DNA of 64,000 nt from Leptoclinus maculatus (GCA_032191485.1 JAVDOI010000010.1:24028055-24092054), one strand, 5' to 3'. Positions 32,310 through 44,345 are shown, counted from the first letter of the stretch. Program-made: numbers and translations. Notes: a model not told the origin generated them from the sequence alone.

Positions 32310-32735
32310 GTGTTGGAATGTGGCTTCACCATGTGCTGTGAGACAAAGAGAATCAGGCCTTCCCTTTTGCCGAGCAAAGGTTTCATCCTGATTCTAGTTT
32401 GAGGAACACCAAACCCCCAACCAATCGTCACGCAAGGCAACACTGCGATCTAATTGGCCGAGGGCCGAGACACTCCTGGACCCCCGTGGTTCAGCCTCTG
32501 TTCTACAAAACCAACCAGCTCCCTCACCTCTAGGCTTTTTCCATCGATCCCTCAGGAGTAGCAGGAGGCACACCAGACGCAGACCCCCCCCCCCCCCCCC
32601 CACACACCTTTTAAAACCAAATCCTAGGTTTTAACCAGTTTCATATTCGCCGGACGAATTCATAAACTGTCTCATCTTATTTTATTCCTGTTCATCCACG
32701 AGGACGAACCACCTTCCCTGCAGAAGCTTGATTTC

Positions 32736-32772
<37 letters not shown>

Positions 32773-33486
32773 GCATCTCCACTCTCCACCCCAGCCTTGT
32801 TCCGATCGTAAGGACGCGAAATTCCCTTATCCAGACGAGGATAATTCTCTCCCACTGAGAGAATCCACACTGCGGCACGCCGCCACCTGCCCTGAGTCCA
32901 CCGAAGTCAGAAGAACTCAACCCCCCCACAATCTCCACGATTGCAACTTACGAGAGAGACGAAATAGATTCTGGGCAGAAAAGAGTTAATTGTGTTTATT
33001 TATCTTGTTTGTGTACTTAAAGTACTGTTCATTTTTATAACGTGGTATATGCTTAATAATCGCCGACACTAACGGTCGCCGAGATCGTTAGCGTTGTGTA
33101 GAAGTTATTGTGTATTTCATGCTACTGATTCGTGCTGAGACAAGCCGCCGCTAGTGGGCTCGGGACTGGTTCCCATCAAGTCAGAGGTCAGAACCGCGTC
33201 TGTGACAAAGAGCCGCTGTTTCTGCTCCTCTGACTGAGAGAGCAGTTTTCCGAACTCCAGCGCATCTTTTGGAGGATCTGTTTTATTTTGTCTCGTTCCC
33301 TTCTCTTTTACTAACCCACACACACTTATAGCTTTGAGCTAATGTAGCTACGGGTTGCTAAACGGCTACAGTCACGTGTAGACACCGGGTCTCCTGTTTT
33401 GGCTATGCGCCATCTTGAGTCTCGCGCATGAGACGTCGCCACGTTCCAGACTACGTCATACGTTGTTTTGGCTGCTCCCTCGCCCC

Positions 33487-33527
<41 letters not shown>

Positions 33528-34033
33528 CACACACTTACACACACACACCCTTTACCATAGTTTGTTGATTTTAGATAGCGTGCTCATGAATGTATAGTTG
33601 TTGTTAGTTTAGATATTAGTTGATTAGATCATTAGTATTAGAACTTAATAAACTCTGTTATATTTTAAAGAGCAGCTGTCTGTGATTACTTTGTGCATGT
33701 ATTGTGATAATATCTGATATGTGGTCTGTGCTCAAATTTAAACCTTCACTTTCACTCTGAATGTGTAATAGTACTCAGACTATTGACATTGTGAGTGAAC
33801 ACTAATTATGAGACTTAGTTTATCGTTTGGTTATTAGTCCCTGTTCGCAGGGTGGTGCCCCGTTATTATTAATAATCATTAATAATGTTACTGACATTAA
33901 TAATTCTATTGATGTCAATAATTTAGTTTCTTAGATGCTGATAACCCAAACACGCTCCTTTACGTTCCCAACAGGCGTATCTTCGAACACTTCCATATCA
34001 ACATATTTATCAATGTTTTTTCAATGCAACACC
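32310..34033. other. Centre of the fold-back
   Basis: It contains a poly(C) tract (about 32586-32600), a (GA)n run (32740-32768), a (CA)n run (33491-33548) and an AATAAA near 33645. No protein domain seen. It may be a captured retroelement non-coding region or simply the loop of the fold-back element. Confidence 0.45.
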
Positions 34034-34465
34034 ACAGACGCCCAAGGTAACCAGTTGTTTCAGTTCACCCTAAACCAAAACGTTTCCTGGAACCTAACGA
34101 GGTATGACGTAATGGATGAATACCTGAATGACTAACATGTAATTAGGTTTAAGTGGCGGATCACGTAGCGTGACCGTCTTTGGAATTATTACTATTTTGC
34201 TCAATAGAGTTTGAATCCAGGTGGTTGCGATCTTTCCATAAATATATTTTCTTCAATGTATTTCTTCATACGTGGCTGTGATGTAGTGCTCACTTATACA
34301 ATCGTAATCCGCGCCATGGATATGAGATGTGCTTTATAGATCTCCAGCAATATGTTTGTGAATGTTTGACGAATCTGGCGTCAGAGGCAGAAAACAGCTG
34401 CTGCGCACGGAAGAGAAACCAGTAGGTTTGAAAACCAGTAGGGACGTAACACCGGTCCCGGTAGC
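34034..34465 (-). repeat. Right arm of the 0.4-kb inverted repeat
   Basis: Reverse copy of 31925-32309, opening ACGCCCAAGGTAACCAGTTG and closing CCAGTAGGGACGTAACACCG. It is slightly longer than the left arm. Confidence 0.88.
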
Positions 34466-34907
34466 AACACCTCACATCTCCGAAATCGTCGGAGCAGATT
34501 TTTAAATCAGCTGAATCTTGACAAACCGACCACAGATTTGATGCTTAAACAACTAACTTCTCGCCTAAAAACATCCTAACATTACTTTCTGTGACTTAAC
34601 AACAGTAGTATTTTGAAAGTTTCAACTTCCAGTTGTGTGATTTCTCCTCCGCCATTGTTTCCTGTTGCTGGTGCAAAATGCATTCTGGGATATTTGGCTG
34701 TCCCAAGTACAGACAAGTCACCTCCGATGCATACCCGGTAAAATGGGCGGAACGAGCCACATCCGGGCATTTGGACCTGGCTTGGCTCGATGCGAATTGG
34801 AACAGTACTTGGGCTGAGACTGATGACGTTTCACAAGTCCACGAGTTCACAAGTACAGAGAAGTCTGCATGTTGAGAAAGGCCCTAAGAGACTTGAGAAG
34901 TACCCAC

Positions 34908-35616
34908 CAGTGGCGACTGGTCCATAGAGGGCGCTAGGGCGCCGCCCCCCCTTGAGCTACAAATAATACAAAATAAAATAAATAATAATAATAATAATAA
35001 ACTATACAAATTGTCAATATTTGTGTTTTTGAAACATGGAATCACCCAGTAATATGTGTAAAATATGATATCTGCGGTAAATATATGCTTTTCCTGCTCG
35101 TCCTCTCTGCCTGTCTGCAGGTCCTCTCTGCATGTGCACGTCTCAGCTGCTGGGGCGCTGGAGAAACTGCCCCAAAGAGGCGGGTCTATAAAGCAGTTTA
35201 GCCAATGATGCTTTAATGCTGACTAAAGATATAAATGAGTGACATACAATTTAGTCAATCAGCGTCCTCAAATAGATTCAGCTTGGGGCAGATTTCGTTC
35301 TGCCCCAAGCTGCGCGTTCTCGTCAGGACTAGTCTCTACAGGCGAGCGCCAGCGCGAGCACTGCTCCTCCAAGACCCGTTACAGCTGAAAGAGCTGATCC
35401 CAGATCAGCCTGACCTCACAATCAGACAGCAGACTAGCAGGAAAGAGAAGCAGTACATGAAGCTTCTCTACTAGCTGTACACCAGACAGGTTTGACTAGC
35501 TGGATGACGTCATGCTAATAACTTATTTATCTTTTTAAAACAACGGGGACAGAACCAGCATGGACAGTTAGGGAGTGAGGGACATGAAGCACCTGTCTGA
35601 GAAATGGATATATAGT

Positions 35617-35651
<35 letters not shown>

Positions 35652-35861
35652 TTTATATTATAGTGAATATTATTATATTATATATATATTATTATATTAT
35701 ACTGAATTGAGGGTGACATTAATAAGATGTCCTGACGTGTTTGTCAAAGTTATTTACTGCTTTTACCTTAATTTTTTGCATTAAATCATTCTGGGATGTT
35801 TGCTGAAATTGATTGGATGTGGCACAGCCCTACCAAGAAAATGTTCCAGCAGCCGCCACTG
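34908..35861. mobile_element. Short non-autonomous hAT element
   Basis: Ends CAGTGGCGACTGG and, in reverse, CAGTGGCGGCTGCTGG, with an exact 8-bp duplication GTACCCAC (34900-34907 and 35862-35869). The interior has (TAA)n near 34980 and TA/TG runs near 35615-35700, and no transposase. The termini resemble those of the element at 3770-5723, so both belong to related families. Confidence 0.9.
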
Positions 35862-35869
35862 GTACCCAC

Positions 35870-37578
35870 CGATCTACATAATGGTCTTGATCTTGAGTCT
35901 GAGATCGATTGCTTTGGTCTCCACCCACATACAAGAGGAAACCGCTCTTTTCCTCATTGCAGCAAAGTTCTTGCTGAGAAAAAAACATCACATCACTGTC
36001 GTGATTATTTATCCCCCTTTTTCAGGGGGTGTAACACATGCAGGCTGCCCGTTTAAAAAGTGCAGATATTGCATGCTTTTCAGGTGGTTGACGCGACATA
36101 TTTTCCGACACGCGCTCTCTGTCCGCTGTTGGAAATGTGCTCACCTGTGTGTGCGCGCACCTGCGTGTGTGTGCGTGTGTGCGCGTGTGTGTGTCTGCGT
36201 GTCTGTGTGCGCATCGGGGCGGAACTCCGCCGTGAGCGATACAAAGAGCAGAGGAGAATTGTAATATTACAATTCTCCTCTGCTCTTTGTATCATATATA
36301 TATATATATATATATGTATATGTGTTTAACTCACAGGCTGTATGGATGCATAGACGGGTCTCAAATCGACTTGACATCAGATTAATAACGACATATGATA
36401 CAAATATAAGACGGACAACAGCGTGTTTCATAAAGGATTTATTGACGTAAGTATTTTGAACAGGCATCGACACCGACCACCAACTTTGTCATCACTCTGG
36501 TCCTCGTTATGTGTCCTCGGTATCTCAACCACAGCCTCGCGAACGAGTCGTACATTTTCCAACGAAGTGTTCCGTTTATATTCTTTCAAAAGAAACCGTA
36601 GAAACTACGTGAAAGAGAGAGGAGAAACTATCCAAATGCTTATATCCTGTTTATTCAACGTGGGTCCTGAAAGGCCACTCCTACCACACATCTGCTTTTA
36701 CGAACTCGAACATAAACCAGTTAATTCAAAACCAGTTAATCTCGCACACCAGCTGCGCTCCGTCGACGTGTGGGGAGGGGGGGGGGAATTACTTCGGTTA
36801 AGTGAAGCCCACTTCTGCCACACAGGTGCTGTGCTGTGCTGAGTCACGCACACAGCGCGCTTTCTCTCGGACATCCTCAAGTGCAGCCGAGGTCGAGTCA
36901 TAGCTGAGCAGCAACAAGCACACTCTGGTCATGTGCTAAAACATATCCCATATGTGGTGGAATTAGTGACTTTAGAGCGAGTCTAATACACTTAACATTA
37001 TTTTGTCACTATCATATTCTGACAGATTTTACAGTAACTTATATTTCTGTCATCAGTTTTAAACTGGTGTCTTATGTCTCTATCTATCCAATGCGGTGTC
37101 CTTGATGATGAAGGCTGTGGGCATGAAACAAGGTGTACTGTGTTGAGTTAGTGTCACATATGAACATGACCAGGCCTGCTGTGTATCTCAGTATTAACCT
37201 TATGTTGACTTGTTTGTGTGCTGTTTATTTGTGTGGGGATAAAACATGCTATCAATATGAAGATTTAAGCCAAATTTAGATTTAATGTTGTGTGTTCATG
37301 TTTTAACATAATTTCTCTATAAATTTCACAGGATATTGAAGTACGTTGACTCTCAGCAAGTTGACATCAACAGTTGACGCAAGGTCAAATCAACTTAGTA
37401 CTGTTATAGTTTAACTTGACATATACATTTGAAGTCTTATAAAAACACCCTGATCCATTTTGAAGGCCGTAGTTTGTGTTGCTGCTCAATAGTACAATAT
37501 ACTGGGAGGACTAGTGTACTAATTGTTTTAGCAAGGTACCTCATCTTGATCATGTTGTTTTTTATTGTCTTGTTTCAG
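35870..37578. other. No supportable gene
   Basis: Contains GT-rich low complexity (36140-36215), a perfect palindrome (36238-36293), a TA run (36294-36316) and otherwise unremarkable sequence. Confidence 0.5.
36238..36293. repeat. Perfect 56-bp palindrome
   Basis: Two 28-nt arms without spacer, the left opening GATACAAAGAGCAGAGG and the right closing CCTCTGCTCTTTGTATC, with AATATT at the centre. A (TA)n tract follows directly. Confidence 0.97.
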
Positions 37579-37729
37579 ATCAATGAGGAGTTCAGAAGAA
37601 TAACCACAGTTCATCTGGAGCGAACCTTTTTGTCGAAATTGGACAATTGCACTACCAAGTTTCTGGAGATACTTGGGACAAAGGGCGGAGTTGCAGGAAC
37701 CAAGACCCATGCTGGATTCACCCAGCCTG
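37579..37729 (+). pseudogene. Exon of a fish multicopy gene family (SAM-domain-associated type), fragment
   Basis: A 151-nt exon with polypyrimidine acceptor (TTGTCTTGTTTCAG) and GTAAAG donor reads ITTVHLERTFLSKLDNCTTK and then FLEILGTKGGVAGTK. I recall this wording from a family of uncharacterised fish proteins often annotated as sterile-alpha-motif-domain-containing 3-like. No SAM domain is seen here. The following exon is frame-broken, so this is a fragment. Confidence 0.45.
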
Positions 37730-37909
37730 GTAAAGTTTAGATATCATATATTAATATTAGATAAAATGATGTTGGGCTCATATACACTGAGAATAGATAC
37801 ATAATGACGCATTTGAACACATTCAATATTTTTGTTAGTTTCCCCCACTACTAGAACACATCAGACTTGAAGACGTAAAAATTAACATTAGTCAATTTTA
37901 ATTTCAAAG

Positions 37910-38128
37910 ATGTCATTGAAGAGGACGATGCTCAACATGTCATGAAGATCCTTGTCATCCATGGAAAGGCTTCACTCCTGACAATGTGTTGATCGTCATC
38001 GAGGGAAAAGAGGTTCTTGATGACTGTCAAAGTGTGGCCACGGCTTCCCTTCTGCTCATGGGCTTCATCTATGTGTATCTAAGTGTTGTACAGCAGGACC
38101 CATCGTTTCAAATTAAAAGTGTTTGTTA
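37910..38128 (+). pseudogene. Second exon of the same fragment, frameshifted
   Basis: After an acceptor AATTTCAAAG the segment reads DVIEEDDAQHVMKILVIHG in one frame. It then continues in another as VLIVIEGKEVLDDCQSVATA and LLMGFIYVY to a stop near 38128. The frame change lies near 37970. The second part resembles the C-terminal region of the family named for the preceding exon. Confidence 0.45.
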
Positions 38129-38129
38129 A

Positions 38130-38938
38130 ATGACTAAGCGTTTGTGTTCTTACATTTCTTATTGGCAGCACTGATTTAGAAATGTTTGTCTGGCAATGCC
38201 ACCAGATTATATATGTTGTTATTGTTGTGTGTCTGTCAGCAGTTAACAAGTAAAGGTGGTTTAGTTTAAAATAAGATGTTTCATGTTTTGTAGAAGCCTT
38301 ATGTTAAGACAATTTTATTAAATAACAGTAGCCCAGTTTAAAAAATGCAACATTCATATTTGAATAGTTGTGTAGAGTAGTAGTAGATAAAAGATATATT
38401 GTGTGAATATTACTTAATATTTCTCAATAGAAAAAGAAAAGCTAGTTAAATATACATGAAACACCTAATTGATTTTTACTGGGGTTTTGTAATTAGATGC
38501 AAAGGTATCCTGAGTAAAGATTACTATCAAAGGCGAAGTACATTTTATGTCTAAGGAAGACATTTGCAAGTAAAATTTACTTGAATATTTTGGATAAAAA
38601 ACAATTCTTACTAGTAAGTAAACTTAACTTGAGAATTCCTGAGTAAAAATTACTCAGAATTTCTGAGTGCTAATTGTTACCTAGTTTTTTTCAAGTAAAT
38701 GTCACTCGTTTTGTTTTTCAGTGTAAGGCTGTTTACTTTGTTTAATAAAAGAACAGGGTATATACCTGTTCTATAGGAAAGGGAACCTTAAATGACTTCT
38801 GTTTGTGATCTGGCGCTATATAGAAAATAAAATTAAACAAAATGAACAAAATGAACTAGACCTTCAAAGGAGGGGGGGGGCGCCCCCCTGATATAATGGT
38901 AGGGGAAACACTGAGCCTACTATCTAAAATCAACAATC

Positions 38939-38981
<43 letters not shown>

Positions 38982-39439
38982 TGTGTGTGTGTGTGTGTGT
39001 GTGTTACGTGTTGTGTTTTATCCCCTCCTGCCCTTTCTCTCTCTCTCTCATGTTCCTAACAGGCATTATTCAGTTGATTGGGTTCCACCTGTGGGGGCCG
39101 GTCGTGCTACTCAGTGGGTTGCACCAACTGCAGGCTGGCCAATCGGCAGAGGGGGAGCCGAAAATAAAAGCAGGAAGCATCAGGAACAATTACAGCCACC
39201 AATCACTCTGTCAACATAGACATGACATGTGAGTTCTGTATTAAGATATTAAGACATGAAACAATGTGAACTAATCGTTTGAATTCAGCCACCAAACATT
39301 GATGGTGTTTCATATATCTGTGGATGAGTTTCAGTCGATCCTCTCTGTCTCTTTGTGTTTGTCACATGTCGTCATGAGCTTACAGTTGTTCCTCCACATT
39401 CATTGATGAACCTGTTTTTCTGCTTCTTCTCTCTGTCAG
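38130..39439. other. Intergenic, with GA/GT microsatellite
   Basis: (GA)n at 38941-38979 runs directly into (GT)n at 38980-39003. The rest is AT-rich, with no gene seen. Confidence 0.6.
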
Positions 39440-39605
39440 TGATTCAGGCTGCTGTGAAATCTCTCCAATCAGACCTCTGACTGACCTGTTTACTGGCAGC
39501 ACGACAGCACAGAACGGGTTTCTGCTCTCACGTCTTACTGGCGAGTCCTGACTTGGATTTGAAGGTGTGAGGACGCGATGGCTGCGTCTGTCAGAGTCGG
39601 AACAG
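39440..39605 (+). CDS. Candidate first coding exon
   Basis: The segment is bounded by a CTCTGTCAG acceptor and a perfect GAACAG/GTGAGT donor. An ATG at 39578 opens nine codons (MAASVRVGT) and one extra base, leaving in phase 1, the same phase used by the NLR exons at 47171 and 51881. It could be an alternative leader of the NLR gene or a leader of an unrelated lost gene. It cannot be joined in frame to the pyrin exon without passing its 5' UTR stop. Confidence 0.3.
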
Positions 39606-39717
39606 GTGAGTGACTTTAACAGGTATCTTTAGACTCTCTGATGAAGGAGCTCTGCTGACATTTGTTACACAATAAACTTGTAGATGAGAGCAGTGATCAG
39701 TTCTTTCAGCACTGATA

Positions 39718-40077
<360 letters not shown>

Positions 40078-40377
40078 TCGACGTGTCACCCGGGGGGGGG
40101 GCAGGGCAGCAGCAAGAGAACGAAGAGACGCCTTTCTATTGGTGGTGACGTTTAGAAGGAGGGGCCAACACATTCACATGGTTAAAGAGTTGTGTTGAGA
40201 TATGAGGAAGTGAAGGAGGAAGTTGGGTCACACCTACATGTTCACTCAAACATTCTCTAACGCTCCATTTTGTCTCCAGCTGTAAGTCTGTAACAGTCGA
40301 GGCTGTTGGGTTTTAACGGTCTTCTATTGTTTTGATGAGTTAAACTCTGTGATTAGAAGCTGAAGACTACAACGGCC

Positions 40378-40411
40378 ATGTTGTTTCTGGATTTCATCCT
40401 TCATATCTCAG
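40378..40411 (+). CDS. Candidate signal-peptide exon
   Basis: An ATG followed by LLFLDFILHIS-type hydrophobic codons ends at a CTCAG/GTATGA donor, phase 1. The layout resembles the leader exon of a secreted or Ig-superfamily protein. No second exon follows within the next repeats, so it is either an orphan or chance. Confidence 0.25.
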
Positions 40412-40617
40412 GTATGAATGACTGAATATTAATAACTATTTACAGTAAATGTGTAAGAACAGAGAATGTAACATATCATGGCTCTGCTGAAGGATAAGAG
40501 TCAGATTGTAAACAAATGTTGAAAGATGGAACATTTAAAAGAGTGAAGATTACATTACATGTGAGCTCTGAAGATGATCACTTCACCTGATGCTTTTACT
40601 CTCTTTCATTTAGCAAA

Positions 40618-40619
<2 letters not shown>

Positions 40620-40687
<68 letters not shown>
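40620..40687. repeat. (GT)n microsatellite
   Basis: About 34 GT units. Confidence 0.95.
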
Positions 40688-40689
<2 letters not shown>

Positions 40690-40746
40690 AGCAGTATTGA
40701 TGAGGTTATTGTTCTGCTGTCACTACTTTATAGTTCTGGAGTGAGA

Positions 40747-40833
40747 CTCTCTCTCTCTCTCTCTCTCGCTCTCTCGCTCTCGCTCTCGCTCTCGCTCTCT
40801 CTCTCGCTCTCTCTCTCGCTCTCTCTCTCTGTC

Positions 40834-40872
<39 letters not shown>

Positions 40873-40900
40873 GTCTCTGTCTCTCGCTCTCTCTCTCCGC
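40747..40900. repeat. (CT)n-rich low-complexity tract
   Basis: CTCTCT with CGCTCT and TGTCTC interruptions over about 150 bp. Confidence 0.93.
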
Positions 40901-41040
40901 AGTGCATGCTGGGAGTGAGCGTGTGTGAGTGAGTCGCTGAGCGAGTGTGTTTTTCGACCTTTATATTTTCTTTTCCCTAGTTTATGTGTATTACTTTAAT
41001 GTGGTTTGTTAGTTGGTTTTCTCTTTAAGTTGGTTTAGTC

Positions 41041-41300
41041 TTTGTTGGGTTGTTTGTTTGGTGTTTTTTCCTCCTGCCGGTGTCTCGCCGGTCGGCGTCC
41101 TATGACGTCATGGTAAATGGGGAAAGTTTGTCCCACCTCACGAGAAAGCACGGCATTAAGATCAGCGTCGGCTTCCCGTGCAGCGTGGAGGACATTGGGC
41201 TGGCTGTGGGGGAGATGGTCGGACACAGCAGCGTGAAATCGGCCGCTCGGATGAACGGCGCCGTGGTCATCTTCCTGGACCAGGTGGAGAAGGTGAACCG
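41041..41300 (+). mobile_element. Tx1/L1-like LINE, ORF1 start
   Basis: After a short 5' UTR-like stretch an open frame reads VGFPCSVEDIGLAVGEMVGH and then SAARMNGAVVIFLDQVEKVN. This is a block I know from the nucleic-acid binding ORF1 of Tx1/L1-like fish LINEs. It stops at the junction with a minus-strand hAT at about 41300. The 3' end of what appears to be the same LINE type resumes at 42545. Confidence 0.65.
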
Positions 41301-42545
41301 TACTACAGCGTACACGTCTGTGATCACATGGCCTCGCCCCTGAAGCTGCAGGTTGAGCGCATTGAGATCGTGATGTCACACAGAAACGTAACTTTTTATC
41401 CCGGAGCTCTGTTGTCTTTCCCTTTGCTTTCCATGAACTGACAGATCTCCTCATGCAACTCCAAACATCTTTTCAGCACTTTTCCTTGGCTTAGCCATCG
41501 CACCTCTGTGTGATGGGGCAAGTCACCATATTCTGACCCCAACTCCTCCAGAAAAGACTTGAACTGGTGGTGATTTAAACCTTTGGCTCTTATGAAGTTA
41601 ACTGCTCGTGTTATGGTGCTCATTACATGTTCCATGTTCAAGGCTTTGCCACACAACGATTCCTGGTGTATGATGCAGTGATAAGCTGTCAGCTCACCTG
41701 CGCCGTTTTCCTCCCGCATCTTCTCCCGGATCCTGCCCACCAATCCATTCTTTTGACCGCACATCGCGGGCGCTCCATCTGTCGTCAGTCCCACAAGTTT
41801 ATCCCAAGGCAGCCCCATTTCATTTACACATCTGGATACCTCTTCAAAGAGATCTTTTCCCATAGTTGTGCCATGCATTGATCTTAATCCCAACAGTTCC
41901 TCGATGAAATCTTTTCCCTTTCCCACCAGCTGTTGTTGTAGATTGGTGGCAAGCTCACGTACACTATCAGCAACAGTGTTTCTGCTCAGGCTCACATTTG
42001 AAGATGCTTGCCTTTTATCTGGGCACACGACGTCGCAAACTTGCATCATGCAGTTTTTGACAACTTCTCCCTCGGTGATTTAGCGACCTCTGTTGCCACA
42101 ATAAAACTAGCCTTTACAGCAGCCTCACTTTGTGATTTGGCTTTTGTGAACATAGCCTGCTGTGACACCAGATTTCTTTTGAACTCTTCTACCTCCTGGA
42201 GCCTCTGTTTCATGTCCAGGTGCTTGTTCCTGTCGTGGTGTTTCGCTTCATTGTGTCTTCCTACGTTATATTCTTTCATTACAGCCACACCGTCTCCGCA
42301 CACAAGACAAACAGGTTTGTCCTTTATACCTGGGAACATATACTCTGCCTCCCACCTGCCTTGAAAACCTGTAGTGCGAGTAGTGCAAGGGCTCGCGCTT
42401 GCAGGCCCTCACGTGGCAACGCGCTGGCAGTGCATTGTGGGATTTGTAGTATTAGTGGTGCGTGCAATATACCGGCGGGCCAGCTCCAATAGTAATTAGA
42501 TATTATCCTGCGGGCCAAAGATAATACCACCTTGAGTTTGACATA
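41300..42545 (-). pseudogene. hAT (Charlie-like, GTF2IRD2-related) transposase, N-terminal two thirds
   Basis: Reading right to left: a hAT-like terminus near 42540 (TCAAACTCAAGG), a zinc-binding block (KPVCLVCGDGVAVMKEYNV, then RHNEAKH), and a long helical region. After a frame change near 42046 comes a core with LVGLTTDGAPAMCGQKNGLV, ELTAYHCIIHQESLC and EVRWLSQGKVLKRCLELHEE, the hAT catalytic-core motifs. The frame breaks again near 41400 (TTELRDKK) and the C-terminal dimerisation region is missing. A fragment of that missing region type occurs at 26674. Confidence 0.8.
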
Positions 42546-43060
42546 TGTGCCTTAGAGAGACTGTTTACCATGTTTTTACTGAGTGTAAGAGACTCACAGA
42601 GTTCTTCTCTCTTAACATTGGTTTTTAGTCTGTTTAATGTGGTTTTTACTGAAAGGGTTTTTATCATGGGAGCTGCCTACAAAAAAACGGGAAAAGAAAA
42701 GTGGCAGCTCCTCAACTATCTTTCAGGAGAAGCCAAGATGGCAATTTATTTAAGTAGAAAGAAGAGAGTGGAGGGCAGGAGGCCAGGTCAGTGTCTGTGC
42801 AACATCAGGACCAGACTGGCTGGAGTTCAGGTTTATAGACACATTGGAGACTTAGAGGCTTTTAAACAGCGCTGGTGTTTTAATGACATTGTTTGTTCTG
42901 TGGTCAATGACGAGTTAATGTTTGCACAAGTTTTTATCAGATAGTAGTATATATACATTTTTTAAACAACCTGTGAATTTTATGCATTAGCACTTAATTT
43001 GAATTGTTGAAATTGTTTCAACTATAAATATGTAAATTAAGTGTTTTTAAAAAATCTAAA
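42545..43060 (+). mobile_element. Tx1/L1-like LINE, ORF2 3' end
   Basis: The frame at 42570-42944 contains FTERVFIMGAAYKKTGKEKW and LLNYLSGEAKMAIYLSRKKR, then LEAFKQRWCFNDIVCSVVND, and stops at 42942. This is the C-terminal tail of ORF2 in Tx1/L1-like fish LINEs. A short AT-rich 3' end and a (TTC)n tract follow. With the ORF1 piece at 41041 it suggests an internally deleted LINE carrying the hAT between its halves. Confidence 0.65.
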
Positions 43061-43062
43061 TC

Positions 43063-43122
43063 TCTTCTTCTTCTTCTTCTTCTTCTTCTTCTTCTTCTTC
43101 TTCTTCTTCTTCTTCTTCTTCG
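43063..43122. repeat. (TTC)n microsatellite
   Basis: About 20 TTC units. Confidence 0.95.
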
Positions 43123-43189
43123 TTTTATGGCAGATGTCATCCAGTGAAAGGTGCATTACCGCCACCTACTGTATTGGAGTCTCTGTCTC

Positions 43190-43305
43190 AATTTCAATTC
43201 AATTCCATTTGCTTTATTGGCATGAACGTTTTGCCAAAGCATCAAACAAATTAAACATACAATAATATTAATACACAATAACATTAATATAACATCTAGA
43301 TTGAT

Positions 43306-43340
<35 letters not shown>

Positions 43341-44345
43341 CAGTGTGTGTGTGTAGGTCACTCACTGTCCCTCAGGTTGTGGCATGTTAATACATGTTGG
43401 GCAGCAAGATACTTCCTATCTCCTCCTCCTATACTTCCTATCTCCTATACTTCCTATACTTCCTATCTCCTTCTCCTAGGAGTATTTTTAATTTTGAGAT
43501 GTCACTAAGTTCTTTAAAATCTGAAATTACAGAGTTGAATTTGTTAAAGTACATGTTTCTAATTTTATTGAATGTTTCACATTTTAGGAGGAAGTGCATC
43601 TCTGTCTCAGCCTCACCTGTCTGTCTGTCTCTCTGTCTCAGCCTCACCTGTCTGTCTGTCTCTCTGTCTCAGCCTCACCTGTCTGTCTGTCTGTCTCTCT
43701 GTCTCAGCCTCACCTGTCTGTCTGTCTCTCTGTCTCAGCCTCACCTGTCTGTCTGTCTCTCTGTCTCAGCCTCACCTGTCTGTCTGTCTCTCTGTCTCAG
43801 CCTCACCTGTCTGTCTGTCTCTCTGTCTCAGCCTCACCTGTCTGTCTGTCTGTCTGTCTGTCTCTCTGTCTCAGCCTCACCTGTCTGTCTGTCTGTCTGT
43901 CTCAGCCTCACCTGTCTGTCTGTCTGTCTCTCTGTCTCAGCCTCACCTGTCTGTCTCTCTGTCTCAGCCTCACCTGTCTGTCTCTCTGTCTCAGCCTCAC
44001 CTGTCTGTCTGTCTCTCTGTCTCAGCCTCACCTGTCTGTCTGTCTGTCTCTCTGTCTCAGCCTCGCCTGTCTGTCTGTCTGTCTGTCTGTCTCTCTGTCT
44101 CAGCCTCACCTGTCTGTCTGTCTGTCTGTCTCAGCCTCACCTGTCTGTCTGTCTGTCTCTCTGTCTCAGCCTCACCTGTCTGTCTGTCTGTCTGTCTGTC
44201 TCAGCCTCACCTGTCTGTCTGTCTCTCTGTCTCAGCCTCACCTGTCTGTCTGTCTCTCTGTCTCAGCCTCACCTGTCCCACAGTGACCACATGTTCTGTT
44301 TTCTTTTGGTTGCCATGATGTTTAGTGTCTTCCTTTAGATTTCCA
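43190..44345 (-). mobile_element. Antisense LINE fragment with expanded minisatellite
   Basis: The left end CAATTTCAATTCAATTCCA followed by TTTATTGGCATGAACG looks like a LINE 3' tail in antisense. Further in, the minus strand reads ETEMHFLLKCETFNKIRN and then FKELSDISKLKILLGEG, typical of the ORF2 C-terminus of fish LINEs. The minisatellite at 43600-44275 lies inside this coding segment. A (TA)n run lies at 43315-43340. Confidence 0.6.
43600..44275. repeat. CTGT-rich minisatellite
   Basis: Units of about 27-43 bp built from CTCACCTGTCTGTCTGTC and CTCTGTCTCAGC, around 20 copies, with variable numbers of the CTGT step. All plus frames are open only because of the repeat. Confidence 0.95.

Larger units (their letters stand above)
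31690..34884. mobile_element. PIF/Harbinger-type element with internal fold-back
   Basis: Terminal inverted repeats GGGCCTTTCTCAA (left) and TTGAGAAAGGCCC (right) are flanked by TAA on each side (31687-31689 and 34885-34887), the 3-bp target duplication of Harbinger elements. Similarity of the ends continues inward (ACAAGTACGGACTTGTG against CACGAGTTCACAAGTAC). No transposase frame is present. Inside it lies a separate long inverted repeat. Confidence 0.8.

Noticed and set aside
43394..44338. Leu/Ser/Cys-rich 314-codon frame
   Set aside because: Translation of the CTGT minisatellite inside a LINE.
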